Made by a program: the position numbers and the translations under genes
Shown: one piece after another, positions 16,791 to 25,248 of the stretch
Numbering within the stretch: position 1 is the stretch's first letter
How the letters are laid out: each line of letters starts with the position of its first letter
Assembly (NCBI GenBank): GCA_029881255.1
Contig: JAOUMY010000007.1
Coordinates: 145,265-209,264, forward strand
Direction: 5' to 3'
Source: Gammaproteobacteria bacterium
Lineage (GTDB): Bacteria; Pseudomonadota; Gammaproteobacteria; S012-40
DNA: 64,000 nucleotides
Notes under the pieces: generated by a model
Database searches by the model: none
What the model saw: only the letters and a program-made list of their open reading frames with translations
What the model was told of the DNA's origin: nothing

Positions 16791-17863
16791 TGGCACTACA
16801 GGCACCGACAAAACCTGTCTATCTCAAGGCCGCGGGCATCGTGACTCCGGTGGGTTTAACCACAGAACAAACAGCTGCCGCCGTACGTGCCGGAATCAGT
16901 GCCTATTACGAAAGTTCTGTTTACAACAAACGCTTTGAGCCCATGACCATGGCTTTGTTGCCTGAAGATGTAATACCTCCACTGGATGATGCGGTTGCAG
17001 GTGATGCCCCAGGTTTGACTTCGCGTCAGATTCGAATGATTCGTCTTGCACATATGGCATTTGATGATCTGGCAGGTAAGTTCGACAAGCTTGATGGTTT
17101 ACCACTGATTTTGGCCGGTCCTGAAACATTACCGGAAATGAACGAAGCCTGTCATGAAGATATGATCAAACATATCGGTATGCAAACCGGTATTGGTTTT
17201 CACGAAGAACACAGCGCGTTAATACCTAAGGGCAGAGCGGCAGGCGTACGCGCCTTGTACTATGCCATGGCCTATGTCGAAGCGGGCTTGAGTCAGTACG
17301 CGATTGTGGGCGGCGTGGATAGTTGGTTAGATTTGTATTTGCTCGGTACGCTCGATATGCAAGACCGCATATTGGCAAATGGAGTGATGGATGGATTTGC
17401 GCCGGGTGAAGGTGCAGGCTTTCTGGTGATTTCAAGTCAACCTGAAACATTTCAGGAAAGTGGAAAACAAATTATGTTGTATCCGCCAGGGATCGCAAAA
17501 GAACCCGGACATCGTTTCAGTGACAAACCCTATCAGGGCGACGGGCTGGCGCAATCGGTTTCACTCGCATTACAAAACGCCGCTCTTCCGCCAGTCAAAA
17601 CCATTATCGCCAGTCTTAACGGCGAAAACTTTGGTGCCAAGGAAATGGGTGTTGCGAGCACACGCAATAGTGGGCAACTTGACCCTGATTTAAAGCTAGA
17701 GCATCCAGCGGATAGTTTTGGTGATACAGGCGCGGCGTATTTTCCGGTTTCGATCGGATTGGCGGCGATGGGTTGTGTGAAGGAATATATGAAGGGACCG
17801 ATTCTGAGTTATGCCTCATCAGAGGCACAGTATCGGGGAGCGACTTGTATTTCAGTAAACTAG
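16790..17863 (+). CDS. Degenerate beta-ketoacyl-synthase-fold protein of the type VI cassette
   Basis: 357 residues with a thiolase/ketosynthase fold: an N-terminal AAGIVTPVGLTTEQTAAAVRAG like FabF, the central YYAMAYVEAGLSQYAIVGG (157-175) and FAPGEGAGFLVIS (203-214) matching FabF landmarks. The catalytic triad is missing. At the nucleophile elbow (142-151) it reads SALIPKGRAA with no Cys. The first His loop (ASLNGENFGAKE) and the second (ADSFGDTGAAYF, in place of TGHLLGAAG) have no His. It therefore should not condense acyl chains. Similar inactive ketosynthase-like proteins travel with DUF2169 and DUF4150 genes; a structural or cargo-binding role is inferred. Coupled by 1-base overlap to DUF2169. 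Confidence 0.8.
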   Translation: MALQAPTKPVYLKAAGIVTPVGLTTEQTAAAVRAGISAYYESSVYNKRFEPMTMALLPEDVIPPLDDAVAGDAPGLTSRQIRMIRLAHMAFDDLAGKFDKLDGLPLILAGPETLPEMNEACHEDMIKHIGMQTGIGFHEEHSALIPKGRAAGVRALYYAMAYVEAGLSQYAIVGGVDSWLDLYLLGTLDMQDRILANGVMDGFAPGEGAGFLVISSQPETFQESGKQIMLYPPGIAKEPGHRFSDKPYQGDGLAQSVSLALQNAALPPVKTIIASLNGENFGAKEMGVASTRNSGQLDPDLKLEHPADSFGDTGAAYFPVSIGLAAMGCVKEYMKGPILSYASSEAQYRGATCISVN

Positions 17864-17872
17864 ATCAATAGT

Positions 17873-17891
17873 AAATCTGTGAAGCAGATTT
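17873..17891 (+). terminator. Hairpin after the ketosynthase-like gene
   Basis: AAATCTG/CAGATTT with a 5-base loop in the 62-base gap before the DUF4150 gene. There is no T-run, so it may be an mRNA-processing or stability element dividing the operon instead of a terminator. Confidence 0.3.
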
Positions 17892-17925
17892 CGATCAGCG
17901 ACTATCCGAAATAAGGAAGATTTTT

Positions 17926-18309
17926 ATGCCAGCCAAGGTTTTTGCAAACTTTAGAGGTGTCGTACACAAGGGAAGTGGGGGAATGAATATTACATTCCCC
18001 GATGTCTGCAAAACTCCAGCACCGCCTGCGGGGCCCATTCCGATACCTTATCCTAATATTGGAAAATCATCTGATACATCCAGTGGTACAAAGAAAGTAA
18101 AAGTGGATGGAAAGATGGCGATGGTCAAAGGAGCAAAATATTCGATGTCGACGGGTGATGAAGCAGGCTCTGTTGGCGGGGTCGTAAGTGGCAAGATAAA
18201 AGGTGAGTGTGAGTTTATGATGTATTCCTTCGACGTGAAAATGGAAGGAAAGAACGCATGCCGTATGGGTGATCCCTTGTTTCACAACAAAAAGAATATT
18301 ATGGGGTGA
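17926..18309 (+). CDS. DUF4150 (PAAR-like) spike-tip protein
   Basis: 127 residues, good ribosome site (AAGGAAGA). Matches the DUF4150/PAAR-like family: FPDVCKTPAPPAGPIPIPYPN near the start (proline-rich loop, residues 25-45), TKKVKVDGKMAMVKGAKYSMSTGDEAGS in the middle, GGVVSGKIKGECEFMMYSFDVKMEGK, and RMGDPLFHN at the end. Such proteins form the sharp tip that sits on VgrG and link it to the downstream-encoded effector. It is followed after 3 bases by the nuclease gene, so the pair is almost certainly co-translated. No effector domain is fused to it. Confidence 0.9.
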   Translation: MPAKVFANFRGVVHKGSGGMNITFPDVCKTPAPPAGPIPIPYPNIGKSSDTSSGTKKVKVDGKMAMVKGAKYSMSTGDEAGSVGGVVSGKIKGECEFMMYSFDVKMEGKNACRMGDPLFHNKKNIMG

Positions 18310-18312
18310 ATT

Positions 18313-19209
18313 ATGCCAAATATGCTAGACGGTGCAGGCGGAAGTGCTTCAGCGTGTTCAAGTGATTGTCCCTTTTGTTCTGAACCAGATTTAAAAGGCT
18401 ATAAAACAAAACATGGCGCTTTGAAAGACGAGAGAGCGTTAAGATCAAACATTCGTACAGACGCATTGGTAACTTCTGATTCAAAGGTTGGTAATATATT
18501 TCCGTTTTATGGCAGTGGAGACAGGACTGTTGGATGGAGAGCAAAACCTGGTGTTTTTGAAGATTTCGAAGTGAATTTCGCCGCAGCACCTCACCACATT
18601 ATTCCAGGAAAGGCATCAATGGAACCGTCTACCCTTGAAAAATGGACATGCGCCGACAAAGGGGGAAAGATAAAGGAAGACATAGGTTACAATATCGATT
18701 GTGCAGAAAATGGTATATTTCTACCGCATCTCCCGGAAATCTATTTCACTCGTTATGTAAGCGGTACAAAAATAAAGATGTCTAAATATTATGGTCAGAC
18801 ATGGAAGGGACTAAGTGACACGTCGAAAGAGAGCATAGCTTACATTGCGATGGGGGAAACTCAACTTCAATTGCATTATACCGACCATGATGATCCTTAC
18901 TATTATGTAGATCATGATGTGAACTATGACGATGAGTGCAAGGAAGAATGTAACGCTCTCGCTGACTTCATGAGTCTGAAATCAATTTTGGCAAAGTGCA
19001 AGGATGATGATGGGAAGCTAAATCCACCTTATAATCTAGTTGCAAGAATAAACACCAAATCGCGAGCTGTAAAAGGAAGAATAACGGGGTATCCAAAGAG
19101 GTGGACATCATGGATTTCGCCTTTGGCGCAGAAATATACAAATGATTTGATAGTCTCTGATTCACCTTTAAGCACCTTTAAGGGATTGATTCGTAGGGTA
19201 ACCGATTAG
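18313..19209 (+). CDS. Putative type VI effector: AHH-type HNH/EndoVII nuclease
   Basis: 298 residues directly after DUF4150. The core is the AHH nuclease pattern: AAPHHIIPG with H94-H95, a helix STLEKWTC, then YNIDCAENGIFLPHLPE (N127-E142), the order that coordinates the metal in this toxin family. A later His/Asp/Tyr-rich segment (LHYTDHDDPYYYVDHDVNY, about 187-205) corresponds to the conserved second His region. The N-terminus has a Cys cluster C15-C19-C22 (CSSDCPFC) that may bind a metal or tether the protein to the spike. No signal peptide, consistent with contact-dependent delivery. The predicted activity is nucleic-acid cleavage in a target cell. Base composition is more AT-rich than the vgrG block, as for exchanged effector modules. 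Confidence 0.75.
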   Translation: MPNMLDGAGGSASACSSDCPFCSEPDLKGYKTKHGALKDERALRSNIRTDALVTSDSKVGNIFPFYGSGDRTVGWRAKPGVFEDFEVNFAAAPHHIIPGKASMEPSTLEKWTCADKGGKIKEDIGYNIDCAENGIFLPHLPEIYFTRYVSGTKIKMSKYYGQTWKGLSDTSKESIAYIAMGETQLQLHYTDHDDPYYYVDHDVNYDDECKEECNALADFMSLKSILAKCKDDDGKLNPPYNLVARINTKSRAVKGRITGYPKRWTSWISPLAQKYTNDLIVSDSPLSTFKGLIRRVTD

Positions 19210-19220
19210 TTGAGGTGGAT

Positions 19221-19763
19221 ATGTTTTACAGATTGGACTGGAAGGGTCAAGGAACGGACGAAAAGTTAGCAAATACGAAAAATTGCGTTGATGTTGATGT
19301 TCCATGGAGAATGGGAATTTTACTCCCTGACTCACTTGGTAAACCAATCGAGTGTTGGTTGCATGAAAAAAGAGGGGATGTCTTGCGTGATATTTTCTTG
19401 GTCGATATCCCCCTGTTTTCGAAGAAACTCATCGATATTCTAGAAAGCGAAGGCGTTGATAATTTGCAAAAATATCCAGCGGTGTTGCACGGAAAAAATG
19501 GCGAGCTATTTGAAAATTATTTTGCGGTTAACATTGTCGGAACAGTTTTATGTGCCGATTTAGGGAAGTCAACATATCTGCCAGATTCGGATCCTCCTCT
19601 AATGGAGTTTTCGAATTTAGTGATTGATTCCAGTCTTGTGCATTCCCAACAATTATTTAGATTGGGGGAGAATACTTTGTATATTATCGTGAATCAAAAA
19701 CTAGGTGATAGGCTCTCTGGAGAGTCCCTTGTTGGCGTATTTCTCAATCAAATTGAGTCGTGA
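19221..19763 (+). CDS. Probable immunity protein for the AHH nuclease (Imm11/DUF1629-like)
   Basis: 180 residues from ATG 19221, which has TTGAGG 5 bases upstream; a GTG 6 bases earlier overlaps that site and is less likely. It lies 11 bases after the effector. Acidic, cytoplasmic, no membrane helix. The layout fits DUF1629/Imm11-type immunity proteins: an N-terminal beta region, ending in LFRLGENTLYIIVNQKLGDRL...GVFLNQIES, close to the LFRL....IIV....GV.F ending of that family. Its role would be to bind and block the nuclease in the producing cell. The pairing is inferred from order and size; the family match is by eye. Confidence 0.65.
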   Translation: MFYRLDWKGQGTDEKLANTKNCVDVDVPWRMGILLPDSLGKPIECWLHEKRGDVLRDIFLVDIPLFSKKLIDILESEGVDNLQKYPAVLHGKNGELFENYFAVNIVGTVLCADLGKSTYLPDSDPPLMEFSNLVIDSSLVHSQQLFRLGENTLYIIVNQKLGDRLSGESLVGVFLNQIES

Positions 19764-19887
19764 GTGAGTGTTTTGTGTTTTTCTTTAGTAGACTAATTCG
19801 TTGGTATGAAAAGCAGAAAATTATTTGTGAAACTTATCTGCAGCTATCGAGCACCGGAGTACAAAAGATACGGATGAATATTTCAGA

Positions 19888-21165
19888 ATGACTACTCAAC
19901 TTTCAAGGATTTTACCTGATATTCCTCAGCAGTACGCTGATGAAGTAGCCTTCCTTTGGCTTTATTGGCGAAACGCACAGAAGTCTGGGAAATACCAGTT
20001 AGGTGATCTTGCGGAATTGGAAGAGCGATTGGCCGCATGTATTGACGGCTTGCTAGATTTTGGCGATGCCGGTTGGTCGTGTTGCCAGGAGAATATGTCT
20101 TTCGAGGAACCTGGTGAGTTATTTTCGGCTGCCTTTGTTGCAATAGATTCGAGAGTGGTTGAGAGGTTGGATCAAGTTTTTGAAATTGCGGGTTCAAGCC
20201 AAACCCTCTTGGATGCAATTGTTGACACATTTATCTGGTTTCCGTTAGACGTTGTAGTTCCATTACTGCAAAAATATCTTCTTTCGGGTAGTCCACAATG
20301 CTTCTATGTTGCCATTTCTGCCTTCACAAACCATAGAAAAAACTCGCCTCAGTTGAGTAAGGCATTATCCGGTGCATTGGAATCTGAAGAAGAAGTATTA
20401 CTATACATACGTGCCTTGTACTCTGGTGGTGAGTTTGGCGAATCAAGATTAAAACAACATATCGAAGCATTTCTGGAACATGACAATGAAGAGGCGAAGT
20501 TCGCCTCATCTTGGTCCGCTACTCGCTTTGGCTATCCAAAAGGTCTCGAGATTTTAAAGGAATTCATTTCTCACCCCGAATACCACGAAAAAGCCCTCCA
20601 CTTCATCGTCATGCAAAAAGATACCAAAAACACAGCAGAACTCATCAAGGGACTTTTCGCAAACAAAGAAACTATGCGCATTGGTCTTAAGGCTCTCGGT
20701 TATCTGGGTAGCCCGAAAACAATTCCCCAAATCATCGAATTCATGAAAGAGCCAGAACTTGCACGTTGCGCCGGCGAAGCCTTTACCAATATCACCGGAA
20801 TCGATATTGAACTCAACAAACTCGATGCCGAGTGGCCCGACGGTTTCGAAGCTGGCCCTACTGAAAACCCAGAAGACGAAGACGTCGCGATGGACCCCGA
20901 TGAAGATCTACCATGGCCGGACTCGGAAAAAGTCGCTGCCTGGTGGGCCAAACAAGAAAATCAAGATAAATTCGCTGGTGCGCAATTCTATGTTTGCGGC
21001 AAACCTCGAAGCAAATCTGCATTCGAACACGTGCTGCGTTACGGAAACCAAAAGCAGCGGGCCTTTGCTGCGCATGCGCTAGGACTATACGAAAAGGATA
21101 AACCAATTTTTAATATCTATGCACCAGCAAAGCGCCAGATGCAGTTATTAGGATTGGAGTTTTGA
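19888..21165 (+). CDS. TIGR02270-like HEAT-repeat protein of type VI loci
   Basis: 425 residues, mostly alpha-helical. The beginning (PQQYADEVAFLWLYWR, then LAELEERLAACIDGLLDFG) and the repeated helix pairs in the middle (about 100-300, for example MRIGLKALGYLGSPKTIPQIIEFM, ELARCAGEAFTNITGIDI) match the TIGR02270 family, whose members occur beside vgrG and effector genes in proteobacteria. The C-terminus (FEHVLRYGNQKQRAFAAHALGL) is another repeat. A scaffold or adaptor role is inferred; no enzyme motif is visible. ATG follows a 124-base gap, so it may have its own promoter. The codon usage of the second half is more GC-rich than the first. Confidence 0.8.
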   Translation: MTTQLSRILPDIPQQYADEVAFLWLYWRNAQKSGKYQLGDLAELEERLAACIDGLLDFGDAGWSCCQENMSFEEPGELFSAAFVAIDSRVVERLDQVFEIAGSSQTLLDAIVDTFIWFPLDVVVPLLQKYLLSGSPQCFYVAISAFTNHRKNSPQLSKALSGALESEEEVLLYIRALYSGGEFGESRLKQHIEAFLEHDNEEAKFASSWSATRFGYPKGLEILKEFISHPEYHEKALHFIVMQKDTKNTAELIKGLFANKETMRIGLKALGYLGSPKTIPQIIEFMKEPELARCAGEAFTNITGIDIELNKLDAEWPDGFEAGPTENPEDEDVAMDPDEDLPWPDSEKVAAWWAKQENQDKFAGAQFYVCGKPRSKSAFEHVLRYGNQKQRAFAAHALGLYEKDKPIFNIYAPAKRQMQLLGLEF

Positions 21166-21609
21166 GTAGTTCTAGCATTGGATCGTGCTAGATTTCATGT
21201 TGGCAAAACTCGATAATGATCTAGTCAAAATCTACGATTCTTCAGAACCGAATTCATGGTTTTGCGCGAACAATAGATTTAGCATGCTTTTAGCTTTATT
21301 CTGTGGCTCAATCTGCATAGTGTTCGCTATGGATGTGTCGCAGTAGAAATAAATTGCGAGTTCGTCTCATGTTCCGAAAACACTTGCAATGATGAGCGAT
21401 GCTTTTACAATATTGCCAACAAAAAAATAATTTGGCCGTTGTAGGGATGGGTTGTTTGGGTGGTTATCAGATTGTTTGTTCAGTCACTGAAAGTTTTCGT
21501 TTCCTTCCGCTTAGGTAAGTTGAAATATATCAATCGAGATTAGGTGTTGTCTCGGACTCTAAATAGCAATAATTAATGATATGGAATTTTGTGTTCCTGG
21601 AGGGAGCAA
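21166..21609. other. Gene-poor gap after the type VI cassette
   Basis: About 440 bases with no convincing gene. A 54-codon frame (GTG 21185 to TAG 21346, or 49 residues from ATG 21197) encodes a charged start and one possible membrane helix (FSMLLALFCGSICIVFAM), but it has no ribosome site. It may be a remnant of a former immunity or accessory gene. The last 120 bases are AT-rich and precede a good ribosome site for the next gene, so a promoter is expected here. Confidence 0.4.
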
Positions 21610-22305
21610 ATGTATCGCTTTAATGGAAATTTGAGCTTTGTATCGAAAGCTGTGACACGAACGACTAGAAAGCTGGCCGAATCTCAACGTAGCTATGTAC
21701 AGCTGTTTGTAAAAGTCGCTGACAGGAACCTTTTAGAAAGCTGGCATAGAGAAGTACAGAGACCCTATATTAATCTAAAAAGAGAAAGAGCTGATCGGGG
21801 TTGGAATTGGCCAGGGATTATGACGCTCCAAGGTTCTGTTGCGGATAGATTGGGGCAGGAACCAGTATTTTATGCTGTTGGTCTTAAACGTGCAAATCGT
21901 TTCATACCGCTAGGCTTGGTGTTTCTCGCGAAAAACTACTATGCTTTATATGACAGCACTAAAAAAGGATGTTTTATTTGGTACGTAACGAGTGCGCCGG
22001 ACGAGTTCTATAACAGCATTGGTATTCCTAGACAGCAAATTCCTTCAATTGGAAATATATTGGTAGACATCGGCATAACTGTTAGCTTTAACCAGTTAAA
22101 AAATGGCGTTGTTGGCTTGCATGCCTCGCCAAAGGGTAAGCCTGATTTAGTAGACTTTTATGGTCGTGTTTGTAAGCTTAAGCGACTTTCTTCACATATA
22201 CCAATAGGGTTCTTAGGTTTGTCCAGAAGAAACGATGGCAGATATTTCTATTCAGATGAGCAAACAGGATTCAAACTAAGTTGCTCGCTTGATGGTCTCA
22301 GGTAG
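21610..22305 (+). CDS. Unknown protein with GNAT-like C-terminal pattern
   Basis: 231 residues; ATG at 21610 has GGAGGG 5 bases upstream, better than a frame start 7 codons earlier. The N-terminal third is basic and helical (VSKAVTRTTRKLAESQRSY, WHREVQRPYINLKRERADRG). The C-terminal two thirds alternate beta strands and helices (FYAVGLKRANRFIPLGLVFLAKNYYALYD) and finish with GVVGLHASPKGKPDLVDFYGRVCKLKRL, the pattern GLHA..G...L..FY...G/L that closes several GNAT acetyltransferase-like proteins. An acetyltransferase fold is therefore possible but the acetyl-CoA loop (Q/RxxGxG/A) is not clear. Followed after 16 bases by a small acidic protein. Confidence 0.55.
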   Translation: MYRFNGNLSFVSKAVTRTTRKLAESQRSYVQLFVKVADRNLLESWHREVQRPYINLKRERADRGWNWPGIMTLQGSVADRLGQEPVFYAVGLKRANRFIPLGLVFLAKNYYALYDSTKKGCFIWYVTSAPDEFYNSIGIPRQQIPSIGNILVDIGITVSFNQLKNGVVGLHASPKGKPDLVDFYGRVCKLKRLSSHIPIGFLGLSRRNDGRYFYSDEQTGFKLSCSLDGLR

Positions 22306-22321
22306 TAGAGGTGATGTAAGC

Positions 22322-22603
22322 ATGGATGAAATACATACATTATTTGGTGAATATTTAGCTCATCGCTTAGAGGATGACCCTGAATTTCAGTCGTATGCTA
22401 CGGATTTTCTTGGGTATATAGACAGTGGCGAACTTCCGCAGCGAGAAGATAGCCTTCATATGCTGCAGCATTTGATGTATGAGATGTTTAATGACCCGGA
22501 TATGACTGATTATTTAGTAAATTTGGATGCCCATAAAGTGGAAGTGCCAAGCGCAATTGAAGAAACTCATCGAGATGTCGCTGTAGCCGAAATGGCTGAC
22601 TAG
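22322..22603 (+). CDS. Small acidic hypothetical protein
   Basis: 93 residues from ATG 22322, preceded by AGAGGTGAT at a spacing of 6. A frame that starts earlier overlaps the upstream gene and lacks support. Rich in Asp/Glu/His/Met (EYLAHRLEDDPEFQSY, QHLMYEMFNDPDM), predicted all-helical, strongly acidic. No family recognised. Its size, charge and position behind a basic protein suggest an inhibitor or partner of that protein (inference). Confidence 0.6.
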   Translation: MDEIHTLFGEYLAHRLEDDPEFQSYATDFLGYIDSGELPQREDSLHMLQHLMYEMFNDPDMTDYLVNLDAHKVEVPSAIEETHRDVAVAEMAD

Positions 22604-22706
22604 GGGGAATTCTTAGAGTACATCTAAGTTTTTTGCTTTTTCCTACAGTTTTACCGAGCAAGCGCCGAAACGGTATTGCCTGTGGAATCAAGGAAGGAGC
22701 AAACAG

Positions 22707-22979
22707 TTGGACGTACTTAGAGACATAATGACCGCTTATCTTTGCGAAAGTAACTGTTTAAGTCACGATGAGTTACTGGAGATAAAGACCGACGAAGATC
22801 TAGTCAACCATATAAGCAGTAATCTGAGTGATGAATGTCTGCATGGATTGCAGCAAGCATTCGCCGATAAGCTAGCCGAAGGGCTCGATGATTCTTTCTT
22901 GAGTGAAGGAAATGTGGAACCGCTCGAATTGGAATTTCCTTTGTTTGATTCTCTGGTAGATGCGGAATTTAAGAAGTAG
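22707..22979 (+). CDS. Second small acidic hypothetical protein (TTG start)
   Basis: 90 residues starting at a TTG supported by AAGGAG 7 bases upstream; no ATG or GTG start fits as well. Acidic and Leu-rich (YLCESNCLSHDELLEIKTDEDL, LEPLELEFPLFDSL-like tail), helical, no membrane helix. It resembles the preceding small gene in size, charge and an initial MD...YL pattern but is not clearly a paralog. The three genes 21610-22979 look like one small accessory operon. Function unknown. Confidence 0.55.
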   Translation: MDVLRDIMTAYLCESNCLSHDELLEIKTDEDLVNHISSNLSDECLHGLQQAFADKLAEGLDDSFLSEGNVEPLELEFPLFDSLVDAEFKK

Positions 22980-23024
22980 TTTGAATGGTTTACTGTCTCG
23001 ATCTCTCGTCCGTTTAGTTAAATT

Positions 23025-23954
23025 CTATTTTATTTTACCCCTCCTCATCAACCTATAAGGATTCTGCAACAAATACGCTAACTTCCCACCCAACAAAAAG
23101 ATCAACCACGACATCTGCACCCATACCATAAACAAAACCAGTATGGCCAGACCAGAGTAGATGGCGTGATAACGGGTGGTGGTGACGACAAAAGTAGCGA
23201 AGACCCAGCCGGCGGTTTTCCAGATAATACCGGCGACGACGGCGGCACTGGTAGCAGGAAACAATTTAACGCGGGTGTTGGGTAGCGCGACATAAACCAG
23301 CGCAAAAGCAAGGATACTGAGCACATAGGGTAAGAGTATCCCAATGACCTTGAGTAACATTGCTATCGGTTCTAGCTCGAAAATATCTTTGATCAAACCG
23401 AGATTCATCATGCCCGCCATCACACCAATGGCGGCCACCATGAACACCGGTGCAAACAGAATCACCGATAGATAATAACCAAAACGTTTAAAAATATTCC
23501 GTTGCGCTTCCACATGCCACATATTGTTGAGCGCGCTTTCGATACTGGAGATCAGCGACACGGCGGTATAAAAGAACACGATTATACCGGCGAAGCCTAG
23601 AATCTTGACATCAATGCGATCGACGAACTGCACGATGTCATTGCCCACCGACATACCGTTTTCACCCAGCGGGATCAAAAACTGCCACAGCAAAGGTTCC
23701 AACTCATATTGCACACCAAGTAGTTTTAATACTGAGACTGTAAGTGCAAGTAAAGGAACAATAGACAGCAGTGAGGTAAACGCCAGATGCCCTGCACGCA
23801 CCGAAATCTCACCACTCATCAGGTCACGAAAAAGTGTATGTAGGACGCGGGCACCTAATACAAGTTTGCGTTGTATAGGCGCTAGTGTTGTCGCATCGAC
23901 CTGCCACATTCGGTCAATTTGGTGGAAAATCAGATTTATAACGGGGATGGCCAT
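23025..23954 (-). CDS. yihY: YihY/BrkB-family inner-membrane protein
   Basis: 309 residues, within the usual range for this family. Signature segments: SVRAGHLAFTSLLSIVPLLAL early in the protein, IVFFYTAVSLISSIESALNNMWHVE in the middle and LPNTRVKLFPATSAAVVAGIIWKTAGWVFA in the C-terminal half; six or seven membrane helices. Former annotations as RNase BN are wrong for this family; its true role is unclear, with links to envelope integrity. Ends in a Lys/Arg-rich cytoplasmic tail. It is convergent with the small acidic gene (45 bases between) and is followed upstream by ygfZ on the same strand after 183 bases without a gene. Confidence 0.9.
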   Translation of the reverse strand: MAIPVINLIFHQIDRMWQVDATTLAPIQRKLVLGARVLHTLFRDLMSGEISVRAGHLAFTSLLSIVPLLALTVSVLKLLGVQYELEPLLWQFLIPLGENGMSVGNDIVQFVDRIDVKILGFAGIIVFFYTAVSLISSIESALNNMWHVEAQRNIFKRFGYYLSVILFAPVFMVAAIGVMAGMMNLGLIKDIFELEPIAMLLKVIGILLPYVLSILAFALVYVALPNTRVKLFPATSAAVVAGIIWKTAGWVFATFVVTTTRYHAIYSGLAILVLFMVWVQMSWLIFLLGGKLAYLLQNPYRLMRRGKIK

Positions 23955-24137
23955 ATTTTATTTTTCCTGCTCAATCCCTTAGCAGATTCGAGATATTCTT
24001 TACTTGTGTCACCTGGTATGAGAAATCGACACTAACAAAATTCAAAATACCTATTAACCCGTGTTTTCGGATTTGTCATTTCCTTTTACTCAAATAGCAA
24101 CGCATATCGTAAAAGGCAATTACCGATCAAAAGCACT

Positions 24138-25082
24138 TTACGCCTCGTTCGTCACCTCATAAGGCAGGGCTTCGATCTGTATCCCGGATGCGGAATTTTC
24201 CAAGGCCAATTTCGCACTCTCAGCGCTTTTGATTTGCAACACCGCCAATGCCTCGAAGCCACCGCTAGGCAAGGCAACCGCATCCACAATCTGCCCTACG
24301 CTTTGTGTATTGTCGCTTCCAACTTCGACGATATTGGTATTCGGCTGTGGCAGTGCATCGCCGTCTACATGAATGCGGTACATGCGCTTTTTCAACTTGC
24401 CCAGGTAATGCATGCGCGCCACGATTTCCTGCCCAGGGTAACAACCCTTGGTAAAACTCACACCGCCAATCGAATGCAGGTTCACCATTTGCGCGACAAA
24501 CTCTTCGCGGGTACTTATATATATGTGTGGAATACCGGCTTCGATATCGAGGCGCTTCCATTCGTCTGAGGAAGCACCGCTCAATTGTTTGCCTAAAGAC
24601 TCGCGATAGGGCGCAGCCGTGGCCTTGGTGCATATAATTTGAAAGCGATCGATGCTACCCGGAACGTGTACGATCAGACCGTTATCCCATTGCTTCACGC
24701 CATTCACTTCTGAAGGTGTGTCGTTAAACAAGGCCTGCAAAGCACTACGACAATCCGGCCCGGCAACACCTAAAACCGAAAAATTCTCACTCACATCGTC
24801 GAGTTTTACATCGGAACGCAACACAAACATACGCAGGCGTTTAATCGTCGGCTCGATGTTTTCGCGCGGCAATAACATTAAATAGGTTTCGCCAAACCGC
24901 ATCAAACGAAAGCTGGCATACATGCGTCCCTTGGGGCTGTTATAGCTGCTGAGTTGGGAACTTTCCTCTGTAACATCTTTGACGTCATTACTAAACTGAC
25001 CTTGTAAAAAGGTCTGCGCGTCGGCGCCACTTACCTGGATTAAGCCAAAATTCCCAAGATCACAAAGGATATTTGCATTCAT
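24138..25082 (-). CDS. ygfZ: tRNA-modifying / Fe-S cluster protein YgfZ (folate-binding, CAF17 family)
   Basis: 315 residues from the ATG at 25082, with GGAG 8 bases upstream; a GTG three codons earlier is possible. GcvT-like fold: GADAQTFLQGQFSNDV near the start, SPKGRMYASFRLMR, and the family signature FTKGCYPGQEIVARMHYLG (about residue 213-231) with the essential Cys in K-x-C-Y-x-G-Q-E. YgfZ uses tetrahydrofolate and supports MiaB-type radical-SAM enzymes and [4Fe-4S] proteins. It is divergent from sdhC, which encodes part of an Fe-S enzyme, a neighbourhood often seen in gammaproteobacteria. Confidence 0.92.
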   Translation of the reverse strand: MNANILCDLGNFGLIQVSGADAQTFLQGQFSNDVKDVTEESSQLSSYNSPKGRMYASFRLMRFGETYLMLLPRENIEPTIKRLRMFVLRSDVKLDDVSENFSVLGVAGPDCRSALQALFNDTPSEVNGVKQWDNGLIVHVPGSIDRFQIICTKATAAPYRESLGKQLSGASSDEWKRLDIEAGIPHIYISTREEFVAQMVNLHSIGGVSFTKGCYPGQEIVARMHYLGKLKKRMYRIHVDGDALPQPNTNIVEVGSDNTQSVGQIVDAVALPSGGFEALAVLQIKSAESAKLALENSASGIQIEALPYEVTNEA

Positions 25083-25248
25083 ATAGCCCACTCCATCAGA
25101 ACGCTGGAATTGAATTCACCGCCAGCAGGAAACTAGAGCCGGCAATTGTACAATAAATCACACTAACGGTATCAATTTTGCTTTGAGCCTTTAGAAATAG
25201 ACACTTACACCAACTGGCATTAAGATAGACCAACGAGATCGGACACTC

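Noticed and set aside
21470..21497. TGTTCA-GTCAC-TGAAAG as a third copy of the EPS palindrome
   Set aside because: The right arm matches only four of six bases and it lies far from the locus; likely chance.
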